A DNA stretch of 64,000 nucleotides from Fluviicola chungangensis (GCF_007558725.1 NZ_VLPL01000002.1:248001-312000); one strand, 5' to 3'; numbered from the stretch's first letter, positions 44,071 to 54,333 are shown. The notes: generated by a model not told the origin, from the sequence alone. Numbers and translations are program-made.

Positions 44071-44615
44071 AATATCAATAATGTAAACCATTTACGCAAC
44101 TCCATTACGGCCATGCGCGAACGGGTTTTCACAGTACCGAGGGGAAGGTCCAACTCATCTGCTACTTCTTGTTGCGTATACCCTTTGAAGTATAAGTATT
44201 CTATCATTGTCTGTTGTTCAGCAGGCAGGCGTTCTACCAATTGTCTTAACCCAATGGCACTTACATTCTGTTGAACTGTTACAGAACTATTTACGACAGT
44301 CTCCAGGGTTTGGATTTCAGACTTTGCTTCTTTTTTTAATTTCCTCAATGCATCAATTGATGTATTTCGGGCAATATTGAGCATCCATGTGAAAAAACTG
44401 CCTTTGGTATCATCGTATAACAGGATATTTTTCCAGACTTTGATAAAGGTGTCCTGAAGCACATCCTGTGCAATCGCTTCGTCTGTAATAAAGCGATTGA
44501 TCACACCGTTTATTGCTCCGCAATAACGATCATAGACTTCTCCGAAAGCAGATTGGTCTCCCGCTTTGACTTTCTGAACCAAGTCATTAATCTCTATACT
44601 ATTCAATGAATCCAA
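44061..44615 (-). CDS. ECF RNA polymerase sigma factor (SigK-like)
   Basis: 184 aa. Region 2 (VYDRYCGAINGVINRFI; AQDVLQDTFIKVWKNI, then TWMLNIARNTSIDALRK) and region 4 (MIEYLYFKGYTQQEVADELDLPLGTVKTR, a helix-turn-helix) are clear. It is transcribed just ahead of and overlapping its RskA-type anti-sigma factor, a standard pair that often controls envelope or oxidative stress genes and itself. Confidence 0.95.
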   Translation of the reverse strand: MDSLNSIEINDLVQKVKAGDQSAFGEVYDRYCGAINGVINRFITDEAIAQDVLQDTFIKVWKNILLYDDTKGSFFTWMLNIARNTSIDALRKLKKEAKSEIQTLETVVNSSVTVQQNVSAIGLRQLVERLPAEQQTMIEYLYFKGYTQQEVADELDLPLGTVKTRSRMAVMELRKWFTLLILWI

Positions 44616-44738
44616 CAGAGCGAATTTAATGAATTAAATGAATTCAAAATCGAAAATGTGAAATTATGAAAGGAACGGGGTTTTGAATTTTGGATTTTTC
44701 ATTTTGAATAATGCCTTTAGGCTGTCGATCCTTTTTAT

Positions 44739-44746
44739 TAAATTTG
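44739..44746 (+). promoter_or_regulatory. putative -7 box for ileS
   Basis: TAAATTTG matches TAnnTTTG, 43 nt before the ATG at 44790. Confidence 0.5.
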
Positions 44747-44789
44747 TAGTCTTTTTTCAGGGAACCAAAATTATTTAATACACAGACGA

Positions 44790-47700
44790 ATGAGTCGTAA
44801 ATACGAAGAATATCAGGGATTGAATTTGCCGAACGTTGCACAATCTGTTCTTGAAAAGTGGAAAAATGAACGCGTTTTTGAAGCTTCTGTCTCAACACGG
44901 GAAGGAGCAGAGCCGTTTGTTTTTTTTGAAGGGCCTCCATCAGCAAATGGATTGCCGGGGATTCACCACGTTATGGCTCGTTCGATTAAAGATATTTTTT
45001 GTCGTTACCAAACGCTGAAAGGAAAGCAGGTAAAGCGTAAAGCCGGATGGGATACGCATGGTTTACCCGTAGAACTGGGTGTAGAAAAGGAATTGGGGAT
45101 TACCAAAGAAGATATTGGTAAAAAAATCTCCGTGGATGATTACAATAAAGCGTGTCGGGAAGCAGTCATGCGTTATACCGATATCTGGAATAAATTAACG
45201 GAAGAAATGGGGTATTGGGTGGATATGGAAAATCCCTATATCACGTACGACCCGAAATACATGGAATCTGTCTGGTGGTTGCTGGGACAGTTGTATGAAA
45301 AGAATTTACTGTATAAGGGATATACTATTCAACCGTATTCTCCGATGGCCGGGACCGGACTTTCATCTCATGAACTGAACCAGCCTGGTTGTTACCGCGA
45401 TGTGAAGGACACAACGGTTGTTGCGCAGTTTAAGGTGAAAGAAGATCAGATATTGCCTGCCACCCTCCTCAATCCTCCCTCAAGGGAGGAGGCAATTTCC
45501 AATTCTCCCCTTGAGGGGAGACAGAGAGGGGTGGAAACGTTTTTCCTTGCCTGGACCACCACACCATGGACCTTGTCTTCCAATACCGCATTATGCGTCG
45601 GGCCGAATATTGAATATGTATTGGTCTCAACATTTAATCCGTATACCTACGAAGCGATTCAGGTTATTTTAGCGAAGGATTTGCTTTCCACTCATTTCGG
45701 AAAAGGATTTACGGCTGTTGAAAAAGCTAGCGAGTTGAGTGAGTATGAACCGGGAGCAAAACAAATTCCGTTTGCTGTTCTTGGTTCCTGCAAAGGTTCC
45801 GACTTGGTCGGAATGCGTTACGAGCAACTCTTACCGGGAGGATTGCCTTATGAACATGCAGATCAGGCGTTTCGTGTAATTTCGGGAGATTTTGTAACGA
45901 CTTCGGATGGTACGGGAATCGTGCATATTGCGCCTACTTTTGGTGCGGATGATGCGCGAGTAGCTGCCGAATCGGGTGTTCCTGCTATGTTGGTTTTGGA
46001 TGAGAAAGGGGTTCCTGTTCCATTGGTGGATTTGCGCGGTCGTTTCCGTCCGGAAGTGACGGATCCGCTTTTCGGATTGGGAGGCGAATATGTGAAAGCG
46101 GATTACCTGACGGATGAAGAAACAGAAACGGAATTCCATAAGCAACGGGAAGGATTGAAATCGGTGATTCCGGATTTGAAGGCATACATGTCCGTGGATG
46201 AACGCATCGCTTTGAAACTGAAAATTGAGAATAAAGCATTCAAAATCGAAAAATACGAACACAGTTACCCGCATTGCTGGAGAACCGATAAATCCGTATT
46301 GTATTACCCGTTGGATTCCTGGTTCATCAAAGTAACCAATGTGAAAGAGCGTATGATCGAACTGAATAATACGATCAACTGGAAACCCGCTTCAACGGGA
46401 AGCGGGCGTTTCGGGGAATGGCTGAAGAATGCAAACGACTGGAATTTATCGCGCTCCCGTTATTGGGGAATTCCGATTCCGATTTGGTCTACTGAAGATG
46501 GGGATGAGCGCTTGTGTATTTCCTCGGTCGAACAACTGAAAGCGGAATGCGACAAAGCTGTTTCGGCCGGTTTGATGAGCAAGAATCCTTTGGAAAGATT
46601 TGAACCGAATAACTTCTCGAAAGAAAACTATTCCCAGGTCGATTTGCATAAGAATTACGTAGATGAGATTGTGTTGGTTTCTCCTTTGGGTAAGCCGATG
46701 AAACGCGAAAGCGATTTGATCGATGTTTGGTTTGATTCGGGCGCTATGCCGTATGCTCAATGGCATTATCCGTTCGAGAACAAAGAATTAATCGACAACC
46801 ACCGTTCGTACCCTGCAGATTTCATTGCGGAAGGAGTGGACCAGACACGCGGTTGGTTTTACACGCTTCATGCCATTGCAACGATGTGTTTTGATTCGGT
46901 TGCGTATAAAAATGTGGTGTCGAATGGATTGGTCTTGGATAAAAACGGTCAAAAAATGTCCAAACGGTTGGGCAATGCAGTTGATCCGTTTGAAACACTG
47001 GCAAAATACGGTCCGGATGCGACGCGCTGGTACATGATCACGAATGCACAGCCATGGGATAACCTGAAGTTTGATACGGACGGGATTACAGAAGTGCAGC
47101 GCAAGTTTTTCGGAACACTTTACAATACCTATTCGTTCTTTGCGCTTTATGCAAATATTGACGGGTTTAATTATTCGGAAGCGGAAATTGCGTTGAATGA
47201 ACGACCGGAAATCGATCGCTGGATCTTATCCAAATTGAATTCCCTGATCGCTCAGGTCGATGAAGCTTATGCTACTTTCGAACCCACAAAAGCAGGACGG
47301 CTGATTCAGGACTTTGTGACGGACCAGTTATCTAACTGGTATGTACGTTTGTGTCGCAGACGTTTCTGGAAAGGAGATTACGAGGCAGATAAAATTTCTG
47401 CTTACCAAACCTTATATACCTGTTTAGAGTCCGTTGCGATCATGGGATCACCGATTGCGCCGTTTTACCTGGACCAGTTATTTTCTGATCTGAATGCAAT
47501 TTCAGGACGTCATCCGGTAAATTCCGTTCATTTGGCATTCTTCCCGAAATCAAATCCGGATCTGATTGATTCGGAACTGGAGGACCAAATGGAAATCGCT
47601 CAGAATGTTTCTTCTTTGGTACTTGCTTTGCGTGCAAAAGAGAAAATCCGCGTGCGCCAACCGCTTCAAAAGATCATGGTACCGGTTTTAGATAACCATT

Positions 47701-48317
47701 TCGCTGCGAATATTGAGCATGTCAAGGAATTGATCTTGTCGGAAGTGAATGTAAAAGAATTGGAATTGCTGGACCATGAGAATAATGTATTTGTAAAATC
47801 GATCAAACCGAATTTCAAGACAATCGGTCCGAAATACGGAAAACAAATGAAAGCAATTGCCGCAATGACCGCACAAATGGATCAGCATGCGATTGCAGAA
47901 GTAGAAACAAACAAAGGCTGGACAGGAGTTATTGACGGAGATGAGGTTGTGCTTGACATGAACGATTTCGAGATCCGGGCAGAAGATATTCCCGGATGGT
48001 TGGTTGCATCTGAAAACGGGCTGACAGTTGCTTTGGATTCGACCATCACAGAATCCCTGCGAATGGAAGGTGTGGCCAGAGAATTGGTCAATCGTATTCA
48101 GAACCTGCGTAAAGATTCAGGCTTGGAAGTAACGGACAAGATCCGATTGACCTTGAAATCTTCCGAGTTCATCCAATTGGCTGCCGAGGCAAATAAACAG
48201 TTTATCTGCGATGAGGTATTGGCGACCGATTTGAAGATTACAACTGAACATTTCGAAGGCCTTTCAACAGACATTGAAGACGATGCGGATACCTTGATCC
48301 GTGTAGATAAGATATAA
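44790..48317 (+). CDS. ileS: isoleucyl-tRNA synthetase with in-frame repeat insertion
   Basis: 1175 aa, somewhat longer than usual for Bacteroidetes. HIGH-type motif as GLPGIHH (54-60), editing (CP1) domain with AWTTTPWTL (about 252-260), KMSKR at 722-726, and the anticodon-binding domain from about 800. It charges tRNA-Ile. Residues about 224-249 (LLNPPSREEAISNSPLEG and following) do not look like synthetase sequence: they are the translation of a 75-bp palindromic repeat, 25 codons exactly, placed just before the editing motif. The frame stays open through it, so the enzyme is probably functional with an extra surface loop. Confidence 0.97.
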   Translation: MSRKYEEYQGLNLPNVAQSVLEKWKNERVFEASVSTREGAEPFVFFEGPPSANGLPGIHHVMARSIKDIFCRYQTLKGKQVKRKAGWDTHGLPVELGVEKELGITKEDIGKKISVDDYNKACREAVMRYTDIWNKLTEEMGYWVDMENPYITYDPKYMESVWWLLGQLYEKNLLYKGYTIQPYSPMAGTGLSSHELNQPGCYRDVKDTTVVAQFKVKEDQILPATLLNPPSREEAISNSPLEGRQRGVETFFLAWTTTPWTLSSNTALCVGPNIEYVLVSTFNPYTYEAIQVILAKDLLSTHFGKGFTAVEKASELSEYEPGAKQIPFAVLGSCKGSDLVGMRYEQLLPGGLPYEHADQAFRVISGDFVTTSDGTGIVHIAPTFGADDARVAAESGVPAMLVLDEKGVPVPLVDLRGRFRPEVTDPLFGLGGEYVKADYLTDEETETEFHKQREGLKSVIPDLKAYMSVDERIALKLKIENKAFKIEKYEHSYPHCWRTDKSVLYYPLDSWFIKVTNVKERMIELNNTINWKPASTGSGRFGEWLKNANDWNLSRSRYWGIPIPIWSTEDGDERLCISSVEQLKAECDKAVSAGLMSKNPLERFEPNNFSKENYSQVDLHKNYVDEIVLVSPLGKPMKRESDLIDVWFDSGAMPYAQWHYPFENKELIDNHRSYPADFIAEGVDQTRGWFYTLHAIATMCFDSVAYKNVVSNGLVLDKNGQKMSKRLGNAVDPFETLAKYGPDATRWYMITNAQPWDNLKFDTDGITEVQRKFFGTLYNTYSFFALYANIDGFNYSEAEIALNERPEIDRWILSKLNSLIAQVDEAYATFEPTKAGRLIQDFVTDQLSNWYVRLCRRRFWKGDYEADKISAYQTLYTCLESVAIMGSPIAPFYLDQLFSDLNAISGRHPVNSVHLAFFPKSNPDLIDSELEDQMEIAQNVSSLVLALRAKEKIRVRQPLQKIMVPVLDNHFAANIEHVKELILSEVNVKELELLDHENNVFVKSIKPNFKTIGPKYGKQMKAIAAMTAQMDQHAIAEVETNKGWTGVIDGDEVVLDMNDFEIRAEDIPGWLVASENGLTVALDSTITESLRMEGVARELVNRIQNLRKDSGLEVTDKIRLTLKSSEFIQLAAEANKQFICDEVLATDLKITTEHFEGLSTDIEDDADTLIRVDKI
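45460..45534. repeat. palindromic repeat element inserted in frame within ileS
   Basis: 75 bp. Outer arms CCACCCTC and GAGGGGTGG enclose two hairpins, TCCTCCC-TCAA-GGGAGGA (45473-45490) and CTCCCC-TTGA-GGGGAG (45505-45520), a cloverleaf-like layout. It resembles the short CTCCCC/GGGGAG-type intergenic repeats common in Bacteroidetes genomes (recognised from memory). No other copy is seen in this window. Confidence 0.8.
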
Positions 48318-48369
48318 AAAGTACCAATACGAATGTGGCGGAATTTGCTGTTTCAGAAAGCCTGAAAAG

Positions 48370-48393
48370 TGCCGGAGAAGTCCGGCATTTTTT
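48370..48393 (+). terminator. intrinsic terminator after ileS
   Basis: TGCCGGA-GAAG-TCCGGCA perfect 7-bp stem with tetraloop, followed by six T. Confidence 0.9.
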
Positions 48394-48473
48394 ATTTTAC
48401 CGTTTATTTTCCGCTTATTCGATCTTTTCTAGGTTACTCTTCTTAATTTTATGGAAAAGTGAGACCAGACAAG

Positions 48474-50504
48474 ATGCAATTATTCAGGCGCAGCAGGAAA
48501 AAAGAATTGGATGAGTTGTTTGATGAATTTTACAATCAGGCAGACTACACCTCAAACAACCTGGAATTCTTGGTTGAACTCGTGGCATATTTCCGTCCTG
48601 AAAAAATAGAAAAGGACAAACCTGTAAGCATCCGGCCGCTTTTGGATTACCTGAATGAACATGCCGTAAGGCGTTATGCTATGGCGGTGTATCTGCGGAA
48701 TGTTTTTCAAAATCGCAAATTTACATCCATTTTAACGGATTCAGGAATTATCCGTGATGCTTATTTTCTGCGTGAAGTGAGAGAAAGGATTGCATCAAAG
48801 ATCTTACCGGAACAGCCGGAACCAGATACTCTGCAGTTTTTATTAAACCAGGTTTTTTATAGACAAAAGGACTTTGAATGGGTGCAGGAAATTGCATTGA
48901 CCGAAATTAACGAATTAATTGTTTTACTTGATTTAGGTACAATCTACGATGTGGAAGAGCAAACAAAGAGTTCTGCCGTTACGGAGATTATCAGCGGAAT
49001 CAGTTTACTTATTCAGCGGATCAGCGGGAGAGCTTTGGAACAGGATGTGTTAATCATGATCCCGGAATACGAGGATGTGCAAAGTCCTTTCGAATCATTT
49101 GAAAAGAAGCTAGATCTCATTATTTCGAAAATTGCACGTCAGCCTCATTTTTCCGTTTCGGCGGCAGATCCTGATTTCCAGGATTTGGTTCAATTGCTCC
49201 GGGCTTGCCATCAGATCATTAATACGGCCTTTGACAACAGCGCTAAGTTTGGTATTTCCATTCGTGTAAATCAAAGTTTATTGCGGATTCGCCAGCAATT
49301 ATTCCGCATAGAAGCACTTTTACCTTTACTGGCAACTGATTCGGAAGAAGATGAGCGGGATAATTCCATTTATTTGGTTATTAAGCTGATCAAGTACAAT
49401 TGCAGGAAGAATAACATTCGCCGTCTAATGCAGGACAGCACACAAACAATTGCTTACGAAGTAACACAGCATACGGCAAAGACGGGTGAGCATTACATTA
49501 CCGAATCGAAAAAGGAGTATGTGCAAATGCTCTTGACTGCAATGGGAGGAGGATTGATCGTAGGATTTTTATGTTTGTTCAAAGTGGTTTTGAGTCAGGC
49601 CCACGTAAGTGATTTCGGCCACGCGCTTTTATACAGCTTGAATTATTCCTTTGGATTTATTCTGATTTACTTGTGGGGATTTACACTGGCAACCAAGCAA
49701 CCGGCTATGACAGCTGCAACGATAGTGAAATCGATAGAGAATGGGTTGTCCAATTCTGTGAAGGATGCGGACAGGTACCGCTCTTTTGCGGTGTTATTTT
49801 CGCATTTGTTCCGTTCCCAATTTATTGCCTTCGCAGGAAATGTGTTCGTTGCATTTCCGGTCGCATTGTTGCTTATCTGGTCTTTACAGGGACTCGCGGG
49901 GTTTCATATTGTTGATGAACATAAAAGTGAGGTGTTGATGAAAGATTTGAATCCTCTTGCATCCTGGGCGATTCTGCATGCGGCCATTGCAGGAGTTTTC
50001 CTGTTTTTGTCCGGAATTATTTCGGGATCAATTTCCAATAAGATCAAACATAAAAAGGTCTATAACCGAATCAAAGAACATCCTGTTTTGAAGATTTCTC
50101 TGGGTAAAGAAAATGCTAAACGGTTTGCAGAATGGATTGAAGCGAAGTGGGCTGGTGTCGCATCGAATTTTTGGTTTGGAGTATTCTTGGGTTCTACGGC
50201 ATCCATCGGGATTTTTCTTGGCCTGAACCTGGATATCCGTCACATTACGTTTGCAGCGGGAAATATGGCCCTGGGATTATTTGGCGGTCAGTTTGAAACC
50301 GGATGGTATTCAATCGTTATGGCAATCCTGGGAATCGGGATCATCGGATTTGTCAATTTCATCGTCAGTTTTGCACTTTCACTTTGGTTGGCCCTTCGTT
50401 CACGGGATATTCCGATTTCCGAACTGAAGTATTTATTTCAATCCGTCTGGTTGTATTTTAAGTATAAACCATTGGCATTTTTCTTTCCCTTAAAGGATTC
50501 CTGA
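48474..50504 (+). CDS. Gcr/SpecificRecomb-family membrane protein (so-called site-specific recombinase)
   Basis: 676 aa from ATG at 48474 (a GTG at 48459 would add five residues). A soluble helical N-terminal half (about 1-345) precedes about six or seven membrane helices (from about 348: MGGGLIVGFLCLFKVVLSQ). The layout and the YLWGFTLATKQPAMTAATIV segment fit the Gcr family (gonococcal growth-phase protein, Pfam SpecificRecomb). The recombinase name is historical; an integral membrane protein with no catalytic Ser or Tyr signature is unlikely to be one. It stands alone between two terminators. Confidence 0.78.
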   Translation: MQLFRRSRKKELDELFDEFYNQADYTSNNLEFLVELVAYFRPEKIEKDKPVSIRPLLDYLNEHAVRRYAMAVYLRNVFQNRKFTSILTDSGIIRDAYFLREVRERIASKILPEQPEPDTLQFLLNQVFYRQKDFEWVQEIALTEINELIVLLDLGTIYDVEEQTKSSAVTEIISGISLLIQRISGRALEQDVLIMIPEYEDVQSPFESFEKKLDLIISKIARQPHFSVSAADPDFQDLVQLLRACHQIINTAFDNSAKFGISIRVNQSLLRIRQQLFRIEALLPLLATDSEEDERDNSIYLVIKLIKYNCRKNNIRRLMQDSTQTIAYEVTQHTAKTGEHYITESKKEYVQMLLTAMGGGLIVGFLCLFKVVLSQAHVSDFGHALLYSLNYSFGFILIYLWGFTLATKQPAMTAATIVKSIENGLSNSVKDADRYRSFAVLFSHLFRSQFIAFAGNVFVAFPVALLLIWSLQGLAGFHIVDEHKSEVLMKDLNPLASWAILHAAIAGVFLFLSGIISGSISNKIKHKKVYNRIKEHPVLKISLGKENAKRFAEWIEAKWAGVASNFWFGVFLGSTASIGIFLGLNLDIRHITFAAGNMALGLFGGQFETGWYSIVMAILGIGIIGFVNFIVSFALSLWLALRSRDIPISELKYLFQSVWLYFKYKPLAFFFPLKDS

Positions 50505-50595
50505 CAACATCATTTATTGTGGTATCAATTGTTGAAAATCAACTCAAAGTTTGGGTTGAAATGTTAAATAATTCAGAAATGAAGGTCTGATTTCC

Positions 50596-50603
50596 TATCT
50601 TTG
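50596..50603 (+). promoter_or_regulatory. putative -7 box for T9SS adhesin-like gene
   Basis: TATCTTTG matches TAnnTTTG, 25 nt before the ATG at 50629. Confidence 0.5.
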
Positions 50604-50628
50604 GGCCACATTAATTTATTAACTTACT

Positions 50629-53304
50629 ATGAAAAAATCATTACTGGTGCTTTCGCTGTTAGCGGGAAGTACATTTGGTTTCGCCCAAAATGGCAGTAGT
50701 AGATTCCACCAATTAGCTAATGGAATACTACTACCCGAGAAACCTGCAAGAACAAATGACCATACAAAGACGATATTGTGTAATGACACTTTACGTTATC
50801 CGCAAGCAAAAGAACAAATTTTAGGGACCAGTTTATTTACTGGTTATGTGGATGTTTGGGGAGTGGATAATGAGTCAATATCACAAACATTTTTAAATAC
50901 TGGGAACCTTCCTATCAGCGGGATTGAGTTTTATGGTGCTAATAATGATGTAGATGGTGATGTTTCTGTGACCGTGCTGGCATCTGTTTATAACGTGGAT
51001 GCTTCTTTTTCTCCTACAACCCTAATTACCAGTGGAACGGTTACTTTTTCATCAACAGTTGATGATTATCATTATGCGATGTTCCCAAGTCCTGTTACAG
51101 TTACAGGTAATTATGCTGTGGTGTTAAAAGCCGTAAATCCGGGAGAAGTTTTGACCGTTATACTAAATGATTTGACGCCTGGACAAAGTTACGATGAATT
51201 ATTTGCAAAATTTTATTCATCGTACGCAAGTTACCCGAATCCGAATAATTGGAATACTATTCCTGTTTTTACCGCAGGTAACTATAATTGTGAGCCGTTG
51301 GTTGCACCGATTGTAAGCTATAACTTAAATAGTCAATTTACAGCTTCTGCAACCAACGTTTGTTTAGGGTCACCAGTAACGTTTACGAAAGCAGTAACAC
51401 CGGCAGGTGCTTTAAGTAGTAGAATGTCAAACATTAATTTATTTGCTACTTATTTCGGATTATTCCCTTCCGATTCAACGTATGCTTATGATTTGGATAA
51501 TGGGTCACCGATTGTTTGGAATGGTTCAACGACGTATACATATCCGGCTGCAGGGGCTTATGATGTTCAAATGGGAACAAATGGCGGTTTCTTCTCAACT
51601 TGTTTTGATTTTTCTACTCAGACAATTACGGTGAATCCACTTCCTGCTGCTCCAACGATTACACCAGGTGGTTCAACCACATTTTGTTCAGGTGGCAACG
51701 TAGTTTTAACTTCGTCAGCTGCAACTGGAAATAACTGGTCTAATGGTGCTACAACACAGTCCATTACAGTAAATACTGCTGGAACTTATACCGTAACGGC
51801 AACTGCTTCAGGATGTACTTCTCCTGCTTCCGCAGGACAAACGATCACTGTCAATCCTTTGGATAACGCAACGTATACTTATCCTACAAATGCTATTTGT
51901 GATGCTTCTCCGAACCAAACCCCAACAACATCCGTTGCGGGAACATTCTCTGCTACACCGGCGGGATTGACTTTCGTAAGCACTTCAACAGGAGAAATTG
52001 ATGTAGCAAACAGTACTTCCGGAACGTATTCAATTACTTACAGTACTTCCGGATCTTGTCCGAATACGAGTACACAAACCATCGTGATCTCAGGAGCTCC
52101 GGATGCATCATTTACTTATGCTCAGAGCAGTTATTGTTCGAATGGAACAGATCCAAATCCGGTTTACGGAGCAGGAGCAAGCGCCGGGGCATTCAGTTCC
52201 ACTACTGGATTGGTAATCAATTCGTCAACGGGTGTAATCAATTTGGCTTCCAGTAATGCAGGAACATATACTGTTACGAATACAATTGCAGCAAACGGAT
52301 CCTGTCCGGCAGATGCTCAAACATTTAGTGTTACCATTGCTGCAGCACCGACAGCTGCTGTTTCGGGTGGTGGAACACAATGTGGTTCGGGAACAATTCC
52401 TGTGAGCGTTGCTTTAACCGGCTCCGGGCCTTGGGATATTACGTATTCTGACGGAACGACTACAAGCAATGCAACAGGAGTAATGACTTCTCCGTTTGTG
52501 ATCAATGCAACTGCAAACGGAACATACACTGTTACGACTGTTGGAACAGGAGCTTGTTCTGCAGCTGGAACGGGTGCGGCAACGGTCGTGTTCAACCCGA
52601 ATCCAACAGTTTCATTTACACCGGTTGTGGATATCTGTGACAATGCTGTACCAGTCACTTTGGCTGCTTCTCCGGCAGGAGGCGTATTCTCCGGTTCAAC
52701 AGGAGTTTCCGGATCCACATTTGATCCGAACGGATTGACTCCGGGTTCCATCACCTTGACTTACAACTATACAGATGCAAATAACTGTTCAGGGTCCGCC
52801 ACTTCTACCTTCACATTGAATGCTGCACCTACAGCGACACTTGCAGCATTCCAGGACGTTTGTTTACAAGCAGCTTCATTCGGTTTAACCGGTGGTTTAC
52901 CTGCAGGTGGAACGTATAGCGGAACAGGTGTTTCGGGAGGGAATTTTGACCCGGCAACAGCTGGTGTAGGTTCTCAGGTAATTACATATACTGCGACTTC
53001 GAACGGATGTTCGGATGCAATTTCTCAAACGATTAATGTAGAAGACTGTGCAGGAATCATAGAAATGGCAGATTTCGGATTGGAAGTTTACCCGAATCCT
53101 GCGAGTTCAGTAGTAACGATTAAAACCGGAAAAGACGTAAGCTTCTCGATGATCTCTGAGGATGGTAAGATCGTTTACCCGGTAACTTCTTTATCTATGA
53201 ACACAGAAACACAATTGGAGGTTTCTCACTTAGCGAAAGGAATTTACTTCCTTCACTTTAATAATACACAAGGAAACCTGGTAGAAAAAGTGATCGTTAA
53301 ATAA
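50629..53304 (+). CDS. secreted multi-domain adhesin-like protein with T9SS sorting domain
   Basis: 891 aa. Signal peptide MKKSLLVLSLLAGSTFGFAQ. Residues about 50-225 form an N-terminal beta domain. From about 230 on come Thr/Ser/Gly-rich Ig-like modules with recurring phrases such as APTITPGGSTTFCSGG, NPLPAAPTI, GTYTVTATASGC and GTYSITYSTSGSCP; these PKD/HYR-like repeats are usual in surface adhesins. The last ~75 residues (FGLEVYPNPASSVVTIKT, MISEDGKIVYP, AKGIYFLHFNNTQG) are a type A T9SS domain. Likely exposed on the cell surface; ligand unknown. A perfect-palindrome terminator follows. Confidence 0.88.
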   Translation: MKKSLLVLSLLAGSTFGFAQNGSSRFHQLANGILLPEKPARTNDHTKTILCNDTLRYPQAKEQILGTSLFTGYVDVWGVDNESISQTFLNTGNLPISGIEFYGANNDVDGDVSVTVLASVYNVDASFSPTTLITSGTVTFSSTVDDYHYAMFPSPVTVTGNYAVVLKAVNPGEVLTVILNDLTPGQSYDELFAKFYSSYASYPNPNNWNTIPVFTAGNYNCEPLVAPIVSYNLNSQFTASATNVCLGSPVTFTKAVTPAGALSSRMSNINLFATYFGLFPSDSTYAYDLDNGSPIVWNGSTTYTYPAAGAYDVQMGTNGGFFSTCFDFSTQTITVNPLPAAPTITPGGSTTFCSGGNVVLTSSAATGNNWSNGATTQSITVNTAGTYTVTATASGCTSPASAGQTITVNPLDNATYTYPTNAICDASPNQTPTTSVAGTFSATPAGLTFVSTSTGEIDVANSTSGTYSITYSTSGSCPNTSTQTIVISGAPDASFTYAQSSYCSNGTDPNPVYGAGASAGAFSSTTGLVINSSTGVINLASSNAGTYTVTNTIAANGSCPADAQTFSVTIAAAPTAAVSGGGTQCGSGTIPVSVALTGSGPWDITYSDGTTTSNATGVMTSPFVINATANGTYTVTTVGTGACSAAGTGAATVVFNPNPTVSFTPVVDICDNAVPVTLAASPAGGVFSGSTGVSGSTFDPNGLTPGSITLTYNYTDANNCSGSATSTFTLNAAPTATLAAFQDVCLQAASFGLTGGLPAGGTYSGTGVSGGNFDPATAGVGSQVITYTATSNGCSDAISQTINVEDCAGIIEMADFGLEVYPNPASSVVTIKTGKDVSFSMISEDGKIVYPVTSLSMNTETQLEVSHLAKGIYFLHFNNTQGNLVEKVIVK

Positions 53305-53324
53305 AATTGGTCGATTTAGTTCAG

Positions 53325-53357
53325 ATGCCGTTCGTCAATTGACGAACGGCATTTTTT
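53325..53357 (+). terminator. perfect-palindrome intrinsic terminator
   Basis: ATGCCGTTCGTCAA directly joined to TTGACGAACGGCAT: a 28-bp perfect palindrome followed by a T run. It ends the adhesin-like gene. Confidence 0.9.
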
Positions 53358-53406
53358 ATTTTAAAGTATAAAGGGATTTGAATCCTTTTCGCTAATTTCG
53401 GAATTC

Positions 53407-54285
53407 ATGCCGAAGAAGTACGCAGCCATAGATATCGGATCGAATGCAGCTCGATTGCTGATTGGTGAAATCGCCAAGGAAAACGGGCATCCGTACGTGA
53501 AGAAAATCTCCTATACACGCCTTCCTTTGCGTTTAGGAGGAGAAGTCTTTGATTCCGGCGAGATCAGTGTTCAAAAGGCCGAAGATTTCATAAAGACCAT
53601 GAAAGCGTTTAGCCTGATTGCGGATATTTTTGATGTTGCTGCGATCCGTGCATGTGCAACCAGCGCCATGCGGGATGCCAAAAACGGCAGAGAAGTCATT
53701 CAGCAAATCAAGCGAAATACCGGGATTGAGATAGAGATTATCTCGGGCGATGAAGAAGCACGCTTAATTTTCGGGACTTTCGCCTTGCTGGATATTGAAC
53801 GCGCAAAACCGTATTTGGTGATTGATGTGGGAGGTGGTTCCACGGAAATCAATGTATTCGAACACGGAAAACGGGTAGCGGCAAAAAGTTTCGATATCGG
53901 GACGGTCCGGATGCTGAAAAACAAGGTCGATAAGAAGGACTGGCGCGAACTGAAGCTCTGGATCAAAGAACATGTGGAAGACAATCCGCATTTGGTATAT
54001 GCCACCGGTGGGAATATCAATAAAATTCACAAGATTTTGGGTTTCAAAGAGAAGTCTCCCGTTACCCTGAGAGCGATGAATAAGTTATACAAAGAATTGG
54101 AACCTTTGAGCGTAGGTCAGCGCATGGACCTGTTCCAGTTAAAACCTGATAGGGCAGATGTCATCGTTCCTGCTTTGGAAATCTTTCGTGTGTGTATGGA
54201 CTCACTTAACTGCAAGGAAATGTACGTTCCCAAGATCGGATTATCGGACGGAATTGTTTACGATCTGCACAAGAAGAAAGCGTGA
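53407..54285 (+). CDS. Ppx/GppA family exopolyphosphatase / pppGpp phosphatase
   Basis: 292 aa, the short form with only the actin-like ATPase-fold domain. Phosphate-binding loop 1 AIDIGSNAARLLIGE (about 5-19), the SGDEEARLIFGTFAL block, and loop 2 LVIDVGGGSTEINVF (about 138-152). The family removes phosphate from polyphosphate ends or from pppGpp, tying it to starvation response. The C-terminal HD-like domain of long forms is absent. No ppk gene is adjacent. Confidence 0.93.
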   Translation: MPKKYAAIDIGSNAARLLIGEIAKENGHPYVKKISYTRLPLRLGGEVFDSGEISVQKAEDFIKTMKAFSLIADIFDVAAIRACATSAMRDAKNGREVIQQIKRNTGIEIEIISGDEEARLIFGTFALLDIERAKPYLVIDVGGGSTEINVFEHGKRVAAKSFDIGTVRMLKNKVDKKDWRELKLWIKEHVEDNPHLVYATGGNINKIHKILGFKEKSPVTLRAMNKLYKELEPLSVGQRMDLFQLKPDRADVIVPALEIFRVCMDSLNCKEMYVPKIGLSDGIVYDLHKKKA

Positions 54286-54333
54286 AATCAGTATGGAGTG
54301 TGAGTTTTGAGTGTGGAATTCTTGTGGCGGGCA

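Noticed and set aside
48474-50504. True site-specific recombinase or mobile element
   Set aside because: The protein is a polytopic membrane protein of the Gcr family without serine- or tyrosine-recombinase motifs; no att sites or element ends are visible.
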